64,000 nt of DNA from Leuctra nigra (lineage: Eukaryota; Arthropoda; Insecta; Plecoptera; Leuctridae): assembly GCA_934045905.1 (NCBI GenBank), contig OW203765.1:21453409-21517408 (forward strand). Reading direction: 5' to 3'. This document shows positions 1 to 13,072 of the stretch, piece by piece (the stretch's first letter is position 1; the number at the start of each line of letters is the position of its first letter). The position numbers and the translations under genes are program-made. The notes under the pieces are model-generated. The model had not been told where the DNA came from, ran no database searches, and saw nothing but the letters and a program-made list of their open reading frames with translations.

Positions 1-3000
1 GATATGATCAGTAAAACACATGGAAATAACGCTATCATGTAATATATTTAAATCTAATTGAACTAAATAAATAGTATAATATGTCAAACATTTGTGTGGA
101 TGAAGGTGCGAGCAAATCAAATCATCAAATAACCGGAAGAAATACTAAAATAATATCGGTTTAGTTGCACTTAGTTAGCCCGTGTAGGCGGCCCGAAGTG
201 AATGCTGATCCACCAAAGTCAAGTTCAAAAATCTACCACCAGATAGCGTATTCGAGCGCTGCGCGTCCCAATACCTTTTCCCGTTTCTTTCCTTTCTAAC
301 CAATTTACATCCAAGCTCTTGCCATCCACCAATACTATTTACACAATTTTGTTGTTGTTTTGTTATACTGAGAGAGGAATTAGAAATTTAAAAAATTCTT
401 CAAGAGTATAAAAAGCACGGTTTATTAAAAATGCCTCAAGCACAGCTTTAAAAAGATGGCGTGGTTCTATGTCTCGAATATACTTTGGATTATTGTTATA
501 TATTTTAACCAGTCACAAGAAGAATAGGGAATACACTTATCAATTAGATTTCAGAATAATAGTTATTTGATTTGAGTTGAGATGTTGCTGAACACAGATA
601 TGGTATTATTTTTGTTGTGGGACGAATAGTTTTCGAGAAATTCAGTAACAACGGTTGATAATTTTCTTACAATTTAAAAACAGGAAAATTGACAATGACA
701 TCACAATCCTCTATATTGTCATAGCAACAAAGGAATCACCATGGCAACACATTGTTGGAGACTTGGAAATGACATCACAATCCTGATTCTCGTTGCCTGC
801 CGTTTTTCCCGCCAAAATATCCCATGACATTTGAATTTGATTTTTATGAATGAAAATTTTAAATTTCGCTGGTGATAAGTGTGTTTGACATTGTTATTTG
901 TGTTGATATTTACAAATTAACAAGAATAAAATTTCACGTGACTTCCCTATTATGTGTGAAGAATTCACAAGAATTATTAGCAAAATCATCTGATTCGTTG
1001 AAAAGTGATAAAGAACAAATTCAAATTTTGCATGCTCATCGGGACCACGATTTTAGGAGATTTTATACATTTTCTGACAAATCAGTGAATAACTTCTAGA
1101 GGTACTACATTCTATTGACATTTTAAGATTGTTTTGCAATATTTGACAAATTGTTTCATCGAGAAAAAACGTTGACAGGCTGTCTTCTTAGACTTTAGTA
1201 GCCCCTCACTTTTTATGTTTTAACATGGGTCGTAGTTTAAATGTATGTTAAGCATACTCTATGAAAGTGAGCGTGTAGAAGGGGTATTAAAAACAGTCAG
1301 TTAAATGTCAAAATCGATCATTTATCCTTCTAAAGTGTATACACGTTCGTATGTTCCATTAGAGAAGCTCTTCAAGTTTACAGTTTTTATAAAAATATTT
1401 GATCATAAAATTATTTTTTAAATATGTTTAATGTTTGGCTCGAGTTTCGAATCCTTTCCAATTACCTATAATATATATTTTTAATTGCCACTTTTAGTCA
1501 TTACATAAAATTAAAATCACCCCTGTCCCTTTCATACCCATATCAAAAAACCCTTCTATCTTTATTAGCCTATTTATCCGTCATGTTCGCTAATGTCGTC
1601 GATATAGCACCCCATCAGTGTATATGGCCACCCTGAGCGCGTCTTATAACATCGAGAGCAGTCCTAAACCTCGACAGATTACCCACTAGACGACCGGGGT
1701 TGGATTATTACTGGTGCTTATAGTTTATTGAGGAACATCACACGGCCATCCGGGTTGTGTGCATGTACACATTGAATTGATCAATATTCAAGCAGAAGGT
1801 TCTGTGTAACGCGTTGATAAGCGAGCCTTCGTGCTGCATGCGTAAATACGTGTGAAAGTTGCTGCCTACAGATCTTGGAAACAAAGCTATAACTCCAAAT
1901 GGAGCGGACCTTTCAGCACCCGAGGGCTAATCCCAAAACACAAACGTCAATAAAATGCTGAACCTTTACACCACAAAAATGTGGATTTTCTTTGCTCCTC
2001 TATTGTTATAGAGTGAGGAGAAAATTTATGAGGAAAACAGGAATTTCAAACAGAAAATAATTTTTTCGCTGCTGAAAATTTCGTGACAAAGGTACTATAA
2101 TTAAAATGTCCGTGCAAGCTTTTAATGGCAGTAACTCGTAGAGTTCTTGACTTTTGTCCGTAAATTGAAAATTTGGTCCCAACAAGCAAGTTCAAAATCT
2201 TACAAAAGAGTACAGACAGGAATTTGATTTTTTTAAAACCAATAAGATGATTTAACTTTTATAGCTAGTATAGTTATTATAAAAAATATATATTTTTAAT
2301 AAATCCTACACATGCCACCATTTGTAATATTTTATTCGTTCTTTAATCACACTATTTCGTGAGCTTTGAATGGCGAGTTTCTACTTTCATTTAATTCAAT
2401 ACTCGCGATTTCTACATCTTGATGAATCTTCCCTGGACCACAGCACAGGAAATTAAATAGGCCTATTTACTTGTCTGTGCTCACACTCAAAACAAGCCAA
2501 GAAAAGCGTAATTTTAACTCAGAAAATCAAACAATTGGTCGCTGACGTAGACGAAACCGAACCTGTGCAAATTCCCAAAATCAAATAGTTTACAATCTAC
2601 TTCCAGTGTCTTTACAAATGAAAGTTTAACTTACCCATTTACTTTACTTTGTAAGACCTGCCTCGTTTCTTCATCCATTTTCAAGCAATGCTTCCATTCC
2701 TTTATAATTAACGTGGGAGAATAAGTTAATGAATTGTTTTGTAGCGAAAATTGAAAGGATTCCGACAAGGAATGTTAAAGGTAAACTTTCAAACAAAAGT
2801 ACGAAAGATAAACCAAGTCACAGAACAACTTTCGGAATAAAGTCTGTAACGACTAATTGTAATTATTGGTTCAAACAGTACTTAAATAATTAAGCTTAAT
2901 ATAAACTTTCTTGATCAATCCACATCAATTATACTATCGGTTGATTAGGACTATATTGGCATGGCAACAACCAATGTCATTCCTTGAATGGCCGTTTACT

Positions 3001-4070
3001 TTTAGTTTTAGCAGATTATTGAAAATCTGGCCTTTATCATCCATAATGAAATGATGATGATTAATAATCAAATTTTTACTTTCCAACTACTTTTCGTTTC
3101 TAAAACCATTCAAAAACCATTCGTTTATACTCAACAGAAAATCGCAAAATCTCAAGTTTGACTGCGACGGAAGTATTAAATATTATACTAGGAGTACCAT
3201 TTTATTGAATTGAAAGTAAAATTAAAGTGCATACTCTTTTATTGCTCGTTTCTGAAGCTGAGACAAACAAGCGTAAAGGATCCAATTTCATAATTTATAA
3301 TTATGTAATTTGATATTTGATATTACCTTCATAACTAATTCTTTTGTCGATCAAAGGAAGCAAGACCGGTGATTAGATTATATTTATTAGTGGATCAGCC
3401 ATTTTAAGTCTCAAGGGTTAGACACAGATAATAAGTAGAAAGCTTCAGAGAGATAGTCCTTTGATCAGCGTTGCATGCGGGAAAATATTAACTAGTTATA
3501 ACGCTTTGAGATTCAACATGTTGCGTCGATATTTGAATATAATTACAGTTTCTATTCGCAAAAACGAACCTATACAAAACATTGTTGATACCAGGGAAAT
3601 ATGTTACCTATAGATTATTAAATATTTTGAATTATGCGGTATTTTGCATTTTGTTGAGCGAGCGTAGCGAGCGTCACCAATGTACTCTAATGGCACTTCT
3701 ATGTGTGTCTTTTTTTGTGTTCACTGCCCAGGTCAAACCGTTCAACCAATTGATCTGAAAATTTGCACACGTACTTATGTAATCTATGAGGTATCTGGGA
3801 TCGGTTTTGAACAGGATCCTGTGATTGGTTGATAAATGAAAATGGTCTGTAGCCACACCGTTTGACCTATCAAATGGTATTCGATAAATCTGATCAAACT
3901 CATATTTTGCATTCTCTCTTATTTTACACATTTTTAGCTCAATTAGTCAAGAAAGTATGCACTAATTGACAGTTTTAATAACTGTCCGAAATTAAAACAA
4001 TTCATCAATAAGTTTTGTTCACTTCAATTTGTACTCGTCCATCTAACATGTAGTAGATGGTTCTCTACGT
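1..4070. other. Non-coding, AT-rich; no gene found
   Basis: Probably an intron of the receptor gene, upstream of its TM3 exon. No GPCR TM1/TM2 exon is visible on the plus strand. It holds an 80-bp dispersed repeat at 573-655, a decayed MITE near 2880-3040, and a repeat with GATCTGAAAATTTGCACAC near 3720-3960. Confidence 0.6.
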
Positions 4071-4435
4071 ACCGCTATGGAAACTGACGAACTGTGTAAA
4101 ATTTTCCCAAAATAAATAAGTCTCCCCAAGGCTCATTTTTTACTCCACTGTTATGAAACTTTGGGAGGTAGTTTTGATACCCATTTTCTCGTAATACTTT
4201 TGAGAAAATTTAAGAAATACCTAAAACAATTTTTTTTTTCATATTTTTTCATGAAATATGCGAAAAATAAAACTTTTTTATCTTTTTATATTTTTTAAAT
4301 GTTCTCAATAGTATTACGAGAAAATGTGTATAAAACTACCTCCCAAAGTTTCATAACAGTGGAGTAAATAATGAGCATTGGGGAGACTTATTTATTTTGG
4401 GAAAATTTTACACAATCCGCCAGTTTCCATAGCGG
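4071..4435. mobile_element. Foldback/MITE with ~140-bp inverted arms
   Basis: ACCGCTATGGAAACTG at the left end returns inverted as CAGTTTCCATAGCGGT at the right. The arms (about 4071-4215 and 4297-4435) share long stretches such as CTCCACTGTTATGAAACTTT and its complement. The AT-rich centre is about 80 bp. No coding content. Confidence 0.8.
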
Positions 4436-4464
4436 TCCCCAGGACTCTTAAGCGTCATTTTAGA

Positions 4465-5240
4465 GGGTGCTTAACGTAGCACTGTTTTACAACTAGGCAT
4501 TGTTGAATTCACGCATACCTGAGGGGGCGAACCCCCCCCCCCCCCCCCCCCCCACCCCGGGGAACATATTCTATTTCCACATAACCTTCTTTTGTAGTAT
4601 TTCTCTCAATTCACAATTAAGTGTGTTTGTTTTTAAAATACAAATAATCATCTTAAAACAATAATTTTAATATCTCAAATTATAGCTCATTGGATTTATA
4701 TATCTGATGCGAATATCCTCACGGCATTTTATATTCTCTAAAACATTTTTAACCCCTTCTTTTTCCCCTACTTTGACACCTTTTGCACTCTCAATTTTGT
4801 CATTCTAGACTTCCTTAAAATTGCAGATCTGGCAGATCCAGCATGCTCTAAAATGATTTTAAACTAATCTATGATAGTCAGTTTTCAAACATTTCGCTGC
4901 GCGGCAGTTTTCTAGGGGGCACACCCTTCAGACCCCCCCCCCCCCTTGAAGTCCAGCGATAACTCTTTATTTTGTGCATAATCATTTTGCCCCCCCCCCC
5001 CCCCCCCGGGCTAAAATGACTGAATTCAACACTGCAACTAGGCTAGTGCGCCGGATACAATATGAAAATGAGGGCGATGTTGACATAGAATAGGAAGCTG
5101 CATATTAGTCGAGAACCTTCCTCAAGTTTAGTCTCGTCCGAGGAAAACCACAAGAAACCTGGGTCAGGAAGGATGTCCCGGGGAACGAACCGAAGACCTC
5201 CGGAGTGCATGTTCAGATTGTTACATCCTGAAGCAACTTA
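4465..5240 (-). mobile_element. SINE (third family) split by the hAT-like element
   Basis: GCTTAACGTAGCACTG...AACTAGGC before the insert and TAGTGCGCCGG...AACGAACCGAAGACCTCCGG after it together resemble the SINE seen better preserved at 54078-54370 (GCTTAACGTCGCACTG at one end, a reversed tRNA-like B box at the other). It is old and diverged. Confidence 0.6.
4499..5035. mobile_element. hAT-like non-autonomous element inserted in a SINE, 8-bp TSD AACTAGGC
   Basis: The 537-bp insert is flanked by AACTAGGC at 4491-4498 and 5036-5043. Its ends are inverted: TTGTTGAATTCA on the left against TGAATTCAACACTGC on the right. An 8-bp duplication and TIRs of this kind fit hAT-type elements. It contains three C-rich homopolymer runs (near 4530, 4937 and 4990) and no transposase frame. 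Confidence 0.75.
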
Positions 5241-5716
5241 CTACGTTTTTCAGGAGTTTTTGAGCAAAGCGAGTGACTCCTTTTGATACTTTTGTCACAG
5301 ACCTATGTTTTCTATTGTCGTGGTGACAGTCAGCTCACACTTATACAGATGCAATTCTATACACATGTAAAGACCACCTCATGTGTTTTCATTCTAAGTT
5401 TATTTCGAAATCCTTTATATGATTATAAAAATAAAATACATATTATCTAACTGATTGGTTGAAAATCAAAATATTCGATCAAGTTCATATTTTGCATGGT
5501 AGGAGACTTTTTCTCATACTTAATTTTGCAACACAATTGGTCACTTATTATGAACTTATTGCCTAAACATATGATAACGGTGTTAAAATGGATGAATGTT
5601 GATTTTTAAGATCACATTAACTTTATATTTCAGATAGTATACATTTAAAAAAAAAATGAAAGTGAGTTATTTCTATATTGATTTTGTGGATCTTGTTTAG
5701 CTTTTATTTCTGCCTC

Positions 5717-6059
5717 ACCAATGGACTGCTACCTTGACGCGGTGGTGGGGCTAAGGGGCGAACTCACATTACGAGCTGGTTCCAACTAAGCGCAGTTCAG
5801 GGTCGACCTAGTCCCATGCCTTCCCAAATTCGCGGGCCCCTCGGACCGGCCTCCCCCCTCGAGATAGTGATCCCCCTGAAATCGTGTCCCACCGGCCCGA
5901 TGCCTCCCCCCCGGTCTGTTCCCATTCTGAACTGGCTTTCCCACCAGTTTAAGACTCCCCCGGATCGGGCCTGTAAGAATGAGCCCTCCCGATGTCCTCC
6001 ACTTATTATCAACAAAGTTTAAAGTAAAAATTATTAATGTACGCAATATAACCTCGTCG
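5717..6059 (+). repeat. Dispersed GC-rich repeat, copy 1
   Basis: Begins ACCAATGGACTGCTACCTTG and ends CGCAATATAACCTCGTCG. A second copy lies at 45050-45416 in the same orientation, with matching blocks (GGGTCGACCTAGTCC, CCCATTCTGAACT, TTATTATCAACAAAGT). It is much GC-richer than its surroundings. The open frames inside it are not conserved as coding sequence. Its class is unknown to me; it may be an untranslated region of a larger retroelement. Confidence 0.7.
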
Positions 6060-6070
6060 ATACTCTAAAT

Positions 6071-6616
6071 CAGTGGTACTCAACCTTTTTGACTTGCGGG
6101 CCAATAATACGAATTTACTTTTGTTTGCGGGCCGCATTTTTTTAAAAGTATAATAGTGCTCAGGTAGGTTAATTCCAGGCGCGTATGAACTACTCTTATC
6201 ATGGGGGGGGGGGGGGGTAGCGACACTAACAAGGAGGGTATGGGAAAGGGCGAATCCTCTCAGTTTGAGCCCCGCAGGGCGTTTTTTTAGAATTTAACAA
6301 ATTAAAAGTGCCTCTGGGACTCTAAAATACACGAACTGAAGCAAACTGCCCTCCAATTGTTGCCCCGCAGGGCGTTTTATTTTAGAATTTAAGCAAATTC
6401 TACCCCAAAACAATACACTATTTTACATTTCAGCCTAATGCGTCGATTCTAACATGACAACTCTCAAAATCCTCAAAATGTGTATCAAATGAAACGAGAT
6501 TTTTTAAAAAAAATATTATTGCACAAGGGACAAATTTTGTGAATAAGTAGGTATTTAAAACACCAACTGGGGGGCCACAAAAATTGGTCCCGCAGGCCGC
6601 AGGTTGAGTACCACTG
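6071..6616. mobile_element. hAT-like non-autonomous element, 8-bp TSD CTCTAAAT
   Basis: Ends CAGTGGTACTCAACCTTTTT and AGGTTGAGTACCACTG are inverted repeats of the hAT/Charlie style. CTCTAAAT lies directly outside at 6063-6070 and 6617-6624. Inside are GCGGGCC boxes near both ends and a G run at about 6184. No transposase. It lies 163 bp before the first receptor exon. Confidence 0.85.
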
Positions 6617-6778
6617 CTCTAAATCTATTTCTGTATACAGTTTTCTAAGAGGTATTGATTGCACTCATGAGCACTTTACACTTTACAGACGAGTCCTACT
6701 CCCCCCCCCCCCCCCATGTTTCGCCACGTGTATCGGCGACACAGGACCGAGAGTGACGCGTGACCTTGTTTGTTCCAG

Positions 6779-6900
6779 TTGGCGAAGCTGTTCTCGTACA
6801 CGTGGACAATGGGGCTGTTCCTGTGTAAGCTGGTCTACTACATGCAGAGCGTGTCGGCGATCTGCTCCGTGCTCACTCTGACAGCCATGAGTATAGAGAG
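6779..6900 (+). CDS. GPCR exon (ECL1 and TM3)
   Basis: Acceptor TTCCAG ends at 6778 and donor GTAAAC starts at 6901. The exon encodes 40 residues plus two bases. The [13 protein letters not shown] stretch carries the conserved Cys at the top of TM3, followed by LTLTAMSIE. The trailing AG joins the first G of the next exon to make the Arg of the E-R-Y motif. A 546-bp hAT-like element ends 163 bp upstream. This is the first receptor exon in the window; no TM1/TM2 exon is recognisable in the preceding 6.8 kb. Confidence 0.9.
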
Positions 6901-9900
6901 GTAAACACATTCGGTCTCTGTCATTCGCATCGCACAGTCACGTTCAATCAGGTGACATGAGCGTGTACTCTAGAAGCAGAAGGCTGGAAGTACATTTACT
7001 CGATTTTTATTTGCACACATTTCGAATCATGTAATCAAGTAAATAAGAACCCCATAAAATTATTTTTAGGTATTTTTAGGTATTTTTTTAGGTATTTTTT
7101 AGGTCTCTTTATTGTTCCAAATTTGGTGTTTGAGGTGGGGTGGGCCATGGCTCGGAATTAAGATATTTCGCATCAATGTGAGATTTCCCAATTTTAAGAT
7201 CCAGTAGGCCGAAATTGCCATGTTATTGCTTACAGTTGCTTATGTTACAGTCTGCTCCTCGGTTTGTATGCATTTACGGTATGTTGAGTTGAGTGAGTGT
7301 GAGTGTACAGTACGACTTGGCTGGGTGGAGCGAATCATTGAATCGACTCCCGGCCGTTTGCTTCTAATATGTAGAAGCTTAATAGCGCATGCAGCAATTA
7401 CGACTAGTACAGAAATCAACTTCTTTGAATAGTAAATTAGCTTCAAAGTAAACTAGTTTTCAAAACCAACTAGAATTTTAATGTTCTTTTATCATAACAT
7501 TTGTTATTCTCAGATAGCTTAGGTATTTAACTAACAAAAAGTTAAATGCAAATCCTTTTACAGTTTTTATGTTGAAACAAATGTCGAATACTTACATATT
7601 TCTCGTAAGATACACGATTTTTCTACTATTTTAACAACAACAGAATGAAATCTAAATAAATAAACACTTTTTGCTTCCATCTGATATTTTTCGTCGAGTA
7701 TTTTTCTGTCCTCAATCTGAAGCCTAGAGAGAGATAAAACTTTTATTAATAATTTATAGAACAATGTCACTATAAAATGATTGCCACTTGGACACAGTAT
7801 AACAATAACATCAAATAAGAATAACAATTTAACATTATGAACATGAAGTGAAAATTACATGAAACAACCTTGTTTTACCCAGTTCAATTCAAATTCATTT
7901 GGTTCAACGAATGTAGCCGTGTAGACGCAAAATTGAAGCAAGTATTCAATACGCTTCATGAACTAGTCCTATTTTTCCTCCAATGAATTGAATGAAACAC
8001 TGAACCGTGTAGACTTACCTTTGCGTTTGACAATCATAAAAGATATCGATAACTTTCTTTTGTTTGTGACAACTGTCAAATTATCTTGGAAAGCTGTCTT
8101 GAGAGTGTGTTTTGACATGTATTACGTCTTGTTATTTATATTGTGTCGAATCTTTAGGTAGAGTGTCAGGTGAATGCTCCGGATTTCATGCATCCTCAGT
8201 AAACTTTCGACGCAAGCTGTTGACAATTAATCTGTCTCCATTTTAAACAATAATAATCTAAAAAGATTGTAAATTTAAAAGTAGACTTCCGGTAAAGAAC
8301 GATCCAGAACTTCTCACATCCAGAATATGCCAGAGTTGCGTCCTGATTTTCAAATATGATAAACTAGGAAAACGTTCTTATAGTTCGTTGATAAGCTAGC
8401 ACAGACACGTGCAAAAACAGCAAACCGATTAGCCATTCAAGCAAACATCAACAAATCAATCAACTCTTAAATTATTTCTGATTTTCTTTGCAACTTCCAT
8501 GATCCATGTGATGTGAGCGAATTTGGTACTTTACTAAAAATCTCGTTTGACAGCTCTTCAAAACTCATAAAATTGCAACAAACCTTGACCGAGGGGGCTG
8601 AAAACGTGTAAAATAAGCAGAATTTGAACTTACCTATGTCCGTTAAAAGAGCTTATATTATACCACCGAAATCAAGGGCGAATTCAGGTGGGGGGCCAGG
8701 GGGCTATTGCCCCCCCCCCCCCGAAATCAGGGTTTCATTTAAGAAAATAAGCACATTTAAAATAATATGTGAAAAAAACTAATAATAGACAGATGTCAAA
8801 AACGTTCCAAAATGGTTAGAATTGAGTTAACTTGCATCTTGCATACCGAACTTGCATATCCTTATGAATTCAATAAATGAACCTATTTTTAAACCTTGAA
8901 AACCAATTTTTGGATATTTTGTAATGTATAATTCCGCAAATAGCTACACACTGCGATTCAAAATTGCACCTAAATGAATGATCTTGATCCAAAATTATCT
9001 CGGGGCGCCCCCGAGCCCCCTGTTTTCCACTGTGATTTTTAAAAATGTTAGACATGCCCCCCCCCCCCTCCCGAAATTTCATCCTGGATACGCCCTTGAC
9101 CGAAATAATAAACCAAATATTATACTTAAACAGAGTTCTGATTCGAAACTTGGAAATCTTGAATCTTTGAACTTGTTACAAACAAGTTACAAAAATTAAA
9201 CGCTATGAAAGAGCCGCTTATAAATCTCATTTCATGCCTCGAATCTTAGAGAAAAGTGAATTAATGCGCCCACGCACATTCGAGCCTTTGACGTCACAAC
9301 CGAGTCCTAAATGCAATTATGTATCTCGTCAGTTCGTTCGGAAAAAACCCGTTCTTTTGAGCTTTTTGCGCGAAACGACTTAATTTGACGTTCATCAGTC
9401 GCAGAAAATCCTTTGTAGATTCATGCAATCGATTTGCGATGTTCTAAGGAAAACGCTCATAGATAGCGTTGAGAGGCGAGCCTTTGAAACGCATTGAAAT
9501 AATTAAGCGAGCGTAGCGAGCATCTCCAGACAAAGCTTATGGCTCAAATCCATAAGTTGGAGTTTGGATCAGGCCAGTTTTGGAAAATACAAAACATGCA
9601 TTACAAGACTGGAATTGGCTTAGCTTCTCTTTTTCTATTGGGGGAGGAAGACATTGGCCTTTCCAAACATTGGGCATTGTCCAATTGGACATTGGATTTT
9701 CCAAAAACACTCTAACCTAGCAAGATTGATTTCTAGCAAGATCTGTCCTTTGATTCCACTAGAAAGTTTTTATAGATACGCAGTTTGCTGTTGGTTTGAA
9801 AGATATGTACGTGAAGGTATTATTATTATTATATACACGTTTTGTGACGTAGTAAACTAGAAAAACGCTCAGTGAGCGCGTTGATAAGCGAGCCTTCGAA

Positions 9901-12900
9901 ATGCATGGCTTTAAGTTAACATATTAATATTATCCATCAGTAAAGCGGTATATAGTCTATACGTTAAAATATGGAGACGCTCGTTCCGCTCGCTTTAAAA
10001 AATAAAACTAAATTACTGTCAACAATTAAACATTTTTAGGCCCAGTTTTTCAATACACTACTAAACTTTAAACTGTCGATTAGAACTATATTGCCATGGC
10101 CACAACCATGGCTGGTTTTGTTACTGGTTAATTACTGGTTTTAGCCGAGTATTGAAAGGCTGGCCCTTACAGTAATTAGAGGTTCAATTTAGGAACCAAA
10201 TTCACAAGCATATTATGCAGAAAACAGATGGCTGGGAAAATAGAAAGCAACGAAACTCAAAGGTCACAACATGATAACGACTAATGGCGCTTTCCATTTG
10301 GATGCACTCAGTGCGAGTGCACTGTGACGTCATGCTAGACCCAGTGCTGCCCCGGGCGTATATACGTACGCAATTAGTAGTGCTCTCAGCGGAACACGGC
10401 GACACTTCAGTGCAATGATGGCCACTTTGTTGGTGTTTACAAAACGGGCTAAATGTATTTCCATGGTAACTGTTTGGTTACTAGGAAAACGCTAAGAGTA
10501 ATGCGTTGATGAGCGAGCACCAGTACGTGCAAATTCACGAACCGGAATGGCGTACACAACGCACAGAAAATAATATACACTCATAATAATAATCTTTAAT
10601 CCTTTTTTTTCCAAATTACAGTGGGTTAAGGAGGTAAAATACAAGGGCCTAATTAATGAAACCGGCTGGCCGGGCCTGACGTTTCTTCTGTATTCTCTTC
10701 ATCTTCATCATCTTCTTCTCCATCTTCAACTTCTTCTCCTCCTTCCTCCTCAACTTTTTCTACAAGTCTTCTCCATATGTCCACGTCTTCCCACCACTTT
10801 TCATCTCTGATCTTCATCCATGACTCCCCTCTCTCTTCCACAGCCGCCACCACTCCATTCATCCACTTTGTTCTTGGTCTTCCTCTCTTTCTTTTCCCAT
10901 CAATTGCTGCTCGCTCTGCCTCCCTCCTTGGAATTCTTTCCGGTGCCATTCCTTTCCATCGTCTATACCACCTCAACCTCTCTTTTCCCAATTTGAAACC
11001 TAGAGCCTCCACTCCCAGATCTTTCCTTATCTTTGTACTTCTTACCTTGTCAAGTTTTGTCAATCCTGCTAAACTTCTTAAAAACTTCATCTCTGCCCCT
11101 TGTAATTTCACTTCTTCCTTCCCTCCCATTGGCCAGGTTACTGCTGCATACGTTAAGATCGGTACAAAGTACATCTTGTACAGTAGTACCTTACACCTAC
11201 GTGGCATGTCTTCGTTCCACAACAGTTTCCTCACACTCTGAGAAAACCCTTCAGCCATACACACCCTCCTCTCAATCTCCTTGTCCACCTTTCCATCCCT
11301 TGTCAGTACACTTCCTAAGTACTTAAACTCATCTCTCTCTTCAAGCACATCTCCTTTCAATTTTATACAGCTCTTAGTCTTCTGTCTTCTCTCCATTACC
11401 ATAGTTTCACTCTTCTCTCTGCTAATCTCCAATCCATACCTTTCAGTAGCCATGTCCCATCTGGTGACCTTTTCCTGCAACTCTTCTTCTGTTTCACCCC
11501 AAACCATAACATCATCTGCATATATGAATGTTCTTGTATCCCCTTTCTCATCAGGTTCTACCTTCCGTAACAACTCGTCCATAACCACGTTAAACAACAT
11601 AGGTGACAATACACTTCCCTGTTTCAGCCCTTCTTTCACAACAAACCATTCCGATCTTCCAACTCCTGTTTCCACACAGCTAGTATTCATTTCATACATA
11701 CTCTTTATTCTCTTTACCAACCCCAAATCTACACCCTTATTTTCCAATCCTCTCCACACCTCTGCTCTTGGCATTCTATCGTATGCCTTAACCAAATCAA
11801 GGAAAGCCATTCTCATAGGTTCATCCTTCTCCCATCTACTCTCCATTATCTGCCTCATAGCAAATATCAAATCCGTTGTTGACCGACCTCTTCTGAACCC
11901 ATACTGTTCCTCCCTTAACTCCTTCACTATCTTTTCTGCCAATCTTCTCTCGATAATTTTCTCATAAAGTTTGGCTGTGTGACACATTAGAGTTATACCG
12001 CGGTAATTGCAGCATAGTTTCTTATCCCCTTTCTTAAATATTGGGATTATTAAACCTTTACCCCAGTCTACGGGGACTTTATACTGTGACCAAGCTGCTG
12101 TAATCACTCGACACAGCCACTCTATGCCCTTCTTCCCGGCTGCTTTCATCATCTCAACATTCACTTCATCTATTCCTGGAGCCTTTCCGTTCTTCATCTT
12201 CTTCAACATAACTTCCACTTCCACACGTCCTGGTCCTTCTTCCTCTTCTTCATCTTCCTCTGTCACTCTCATTTCCACCTCCCGGCACCTCTCACTTATA
12301 TCCCCTTTACCTGTCCCCCCTTGCAACAACCCTTCAAAATAATTCTTCCAGAGTACTTTTATTTCCAATGAGTTATTTGTAATGTCACCATTCTGATTTT
12401 TCATCAATGTCTGAATTTCGCCTGTCTGACGTTTTGACTTTATTAGATTGTACAACAATCTTTTATTTCCATCAAAATCCATTTCAAGCTTATCAGCAAA
12501 TTCCTCCATTGATAATTTCTTCTCCTCTTCTACTATAGCCTTTACTAATCTTTTGCACTCTCGATATTCCATGAGGCTTTCTTCAGAACGAGTATTGAAC
12601 GATACAGAACGAGTATTGAATTAAAATATGTTCCAATCGACACAAAAGTATTTTTTTTCATTGAAACTTGAGAATAGTTATCTACGGTTGGGGACAGGCA
12701 AAGATGAACCCACTTTAGCATGGCCAGGTATAGGCCGGACCATGCTTAAGCGGGTTCATCTTTGCCTGTCACCGACCATAAACACTATGGTACGTTAAGC
12801 AAATAAGATTCAGTTGCAGTGGAAAAACATTAATTTTGATACTTCATTTCTGACATATATTAAAAATTACAATAAGTGCCAACATTCTTGACTGGTTGGG

Positions 12901-13000
12901 CTAAAAATTTGTAAAATAAGAGACAACGTTGATCTTAATGACCATGCAAAATATGAGTTTGATCTGATTTATGGAAGACCTTTTTTTCAATCTGTCAGGA

Positions 13001-13072
<72 letters not shown>

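Noticed and set aside
5786..6046. Open frames in the GC-rich dispersed repeat
   Set aside because: The second copy at 45120-45379 does not preserve a common protein; high GC alone keeps stops rare.
10777..11967. Plus-strand open frames of up to 228 codons
   Set aside because: They lie antisense to the intact reverse transcriptase frame and consist of Ser/Pro/Leu-rich shadow translation.
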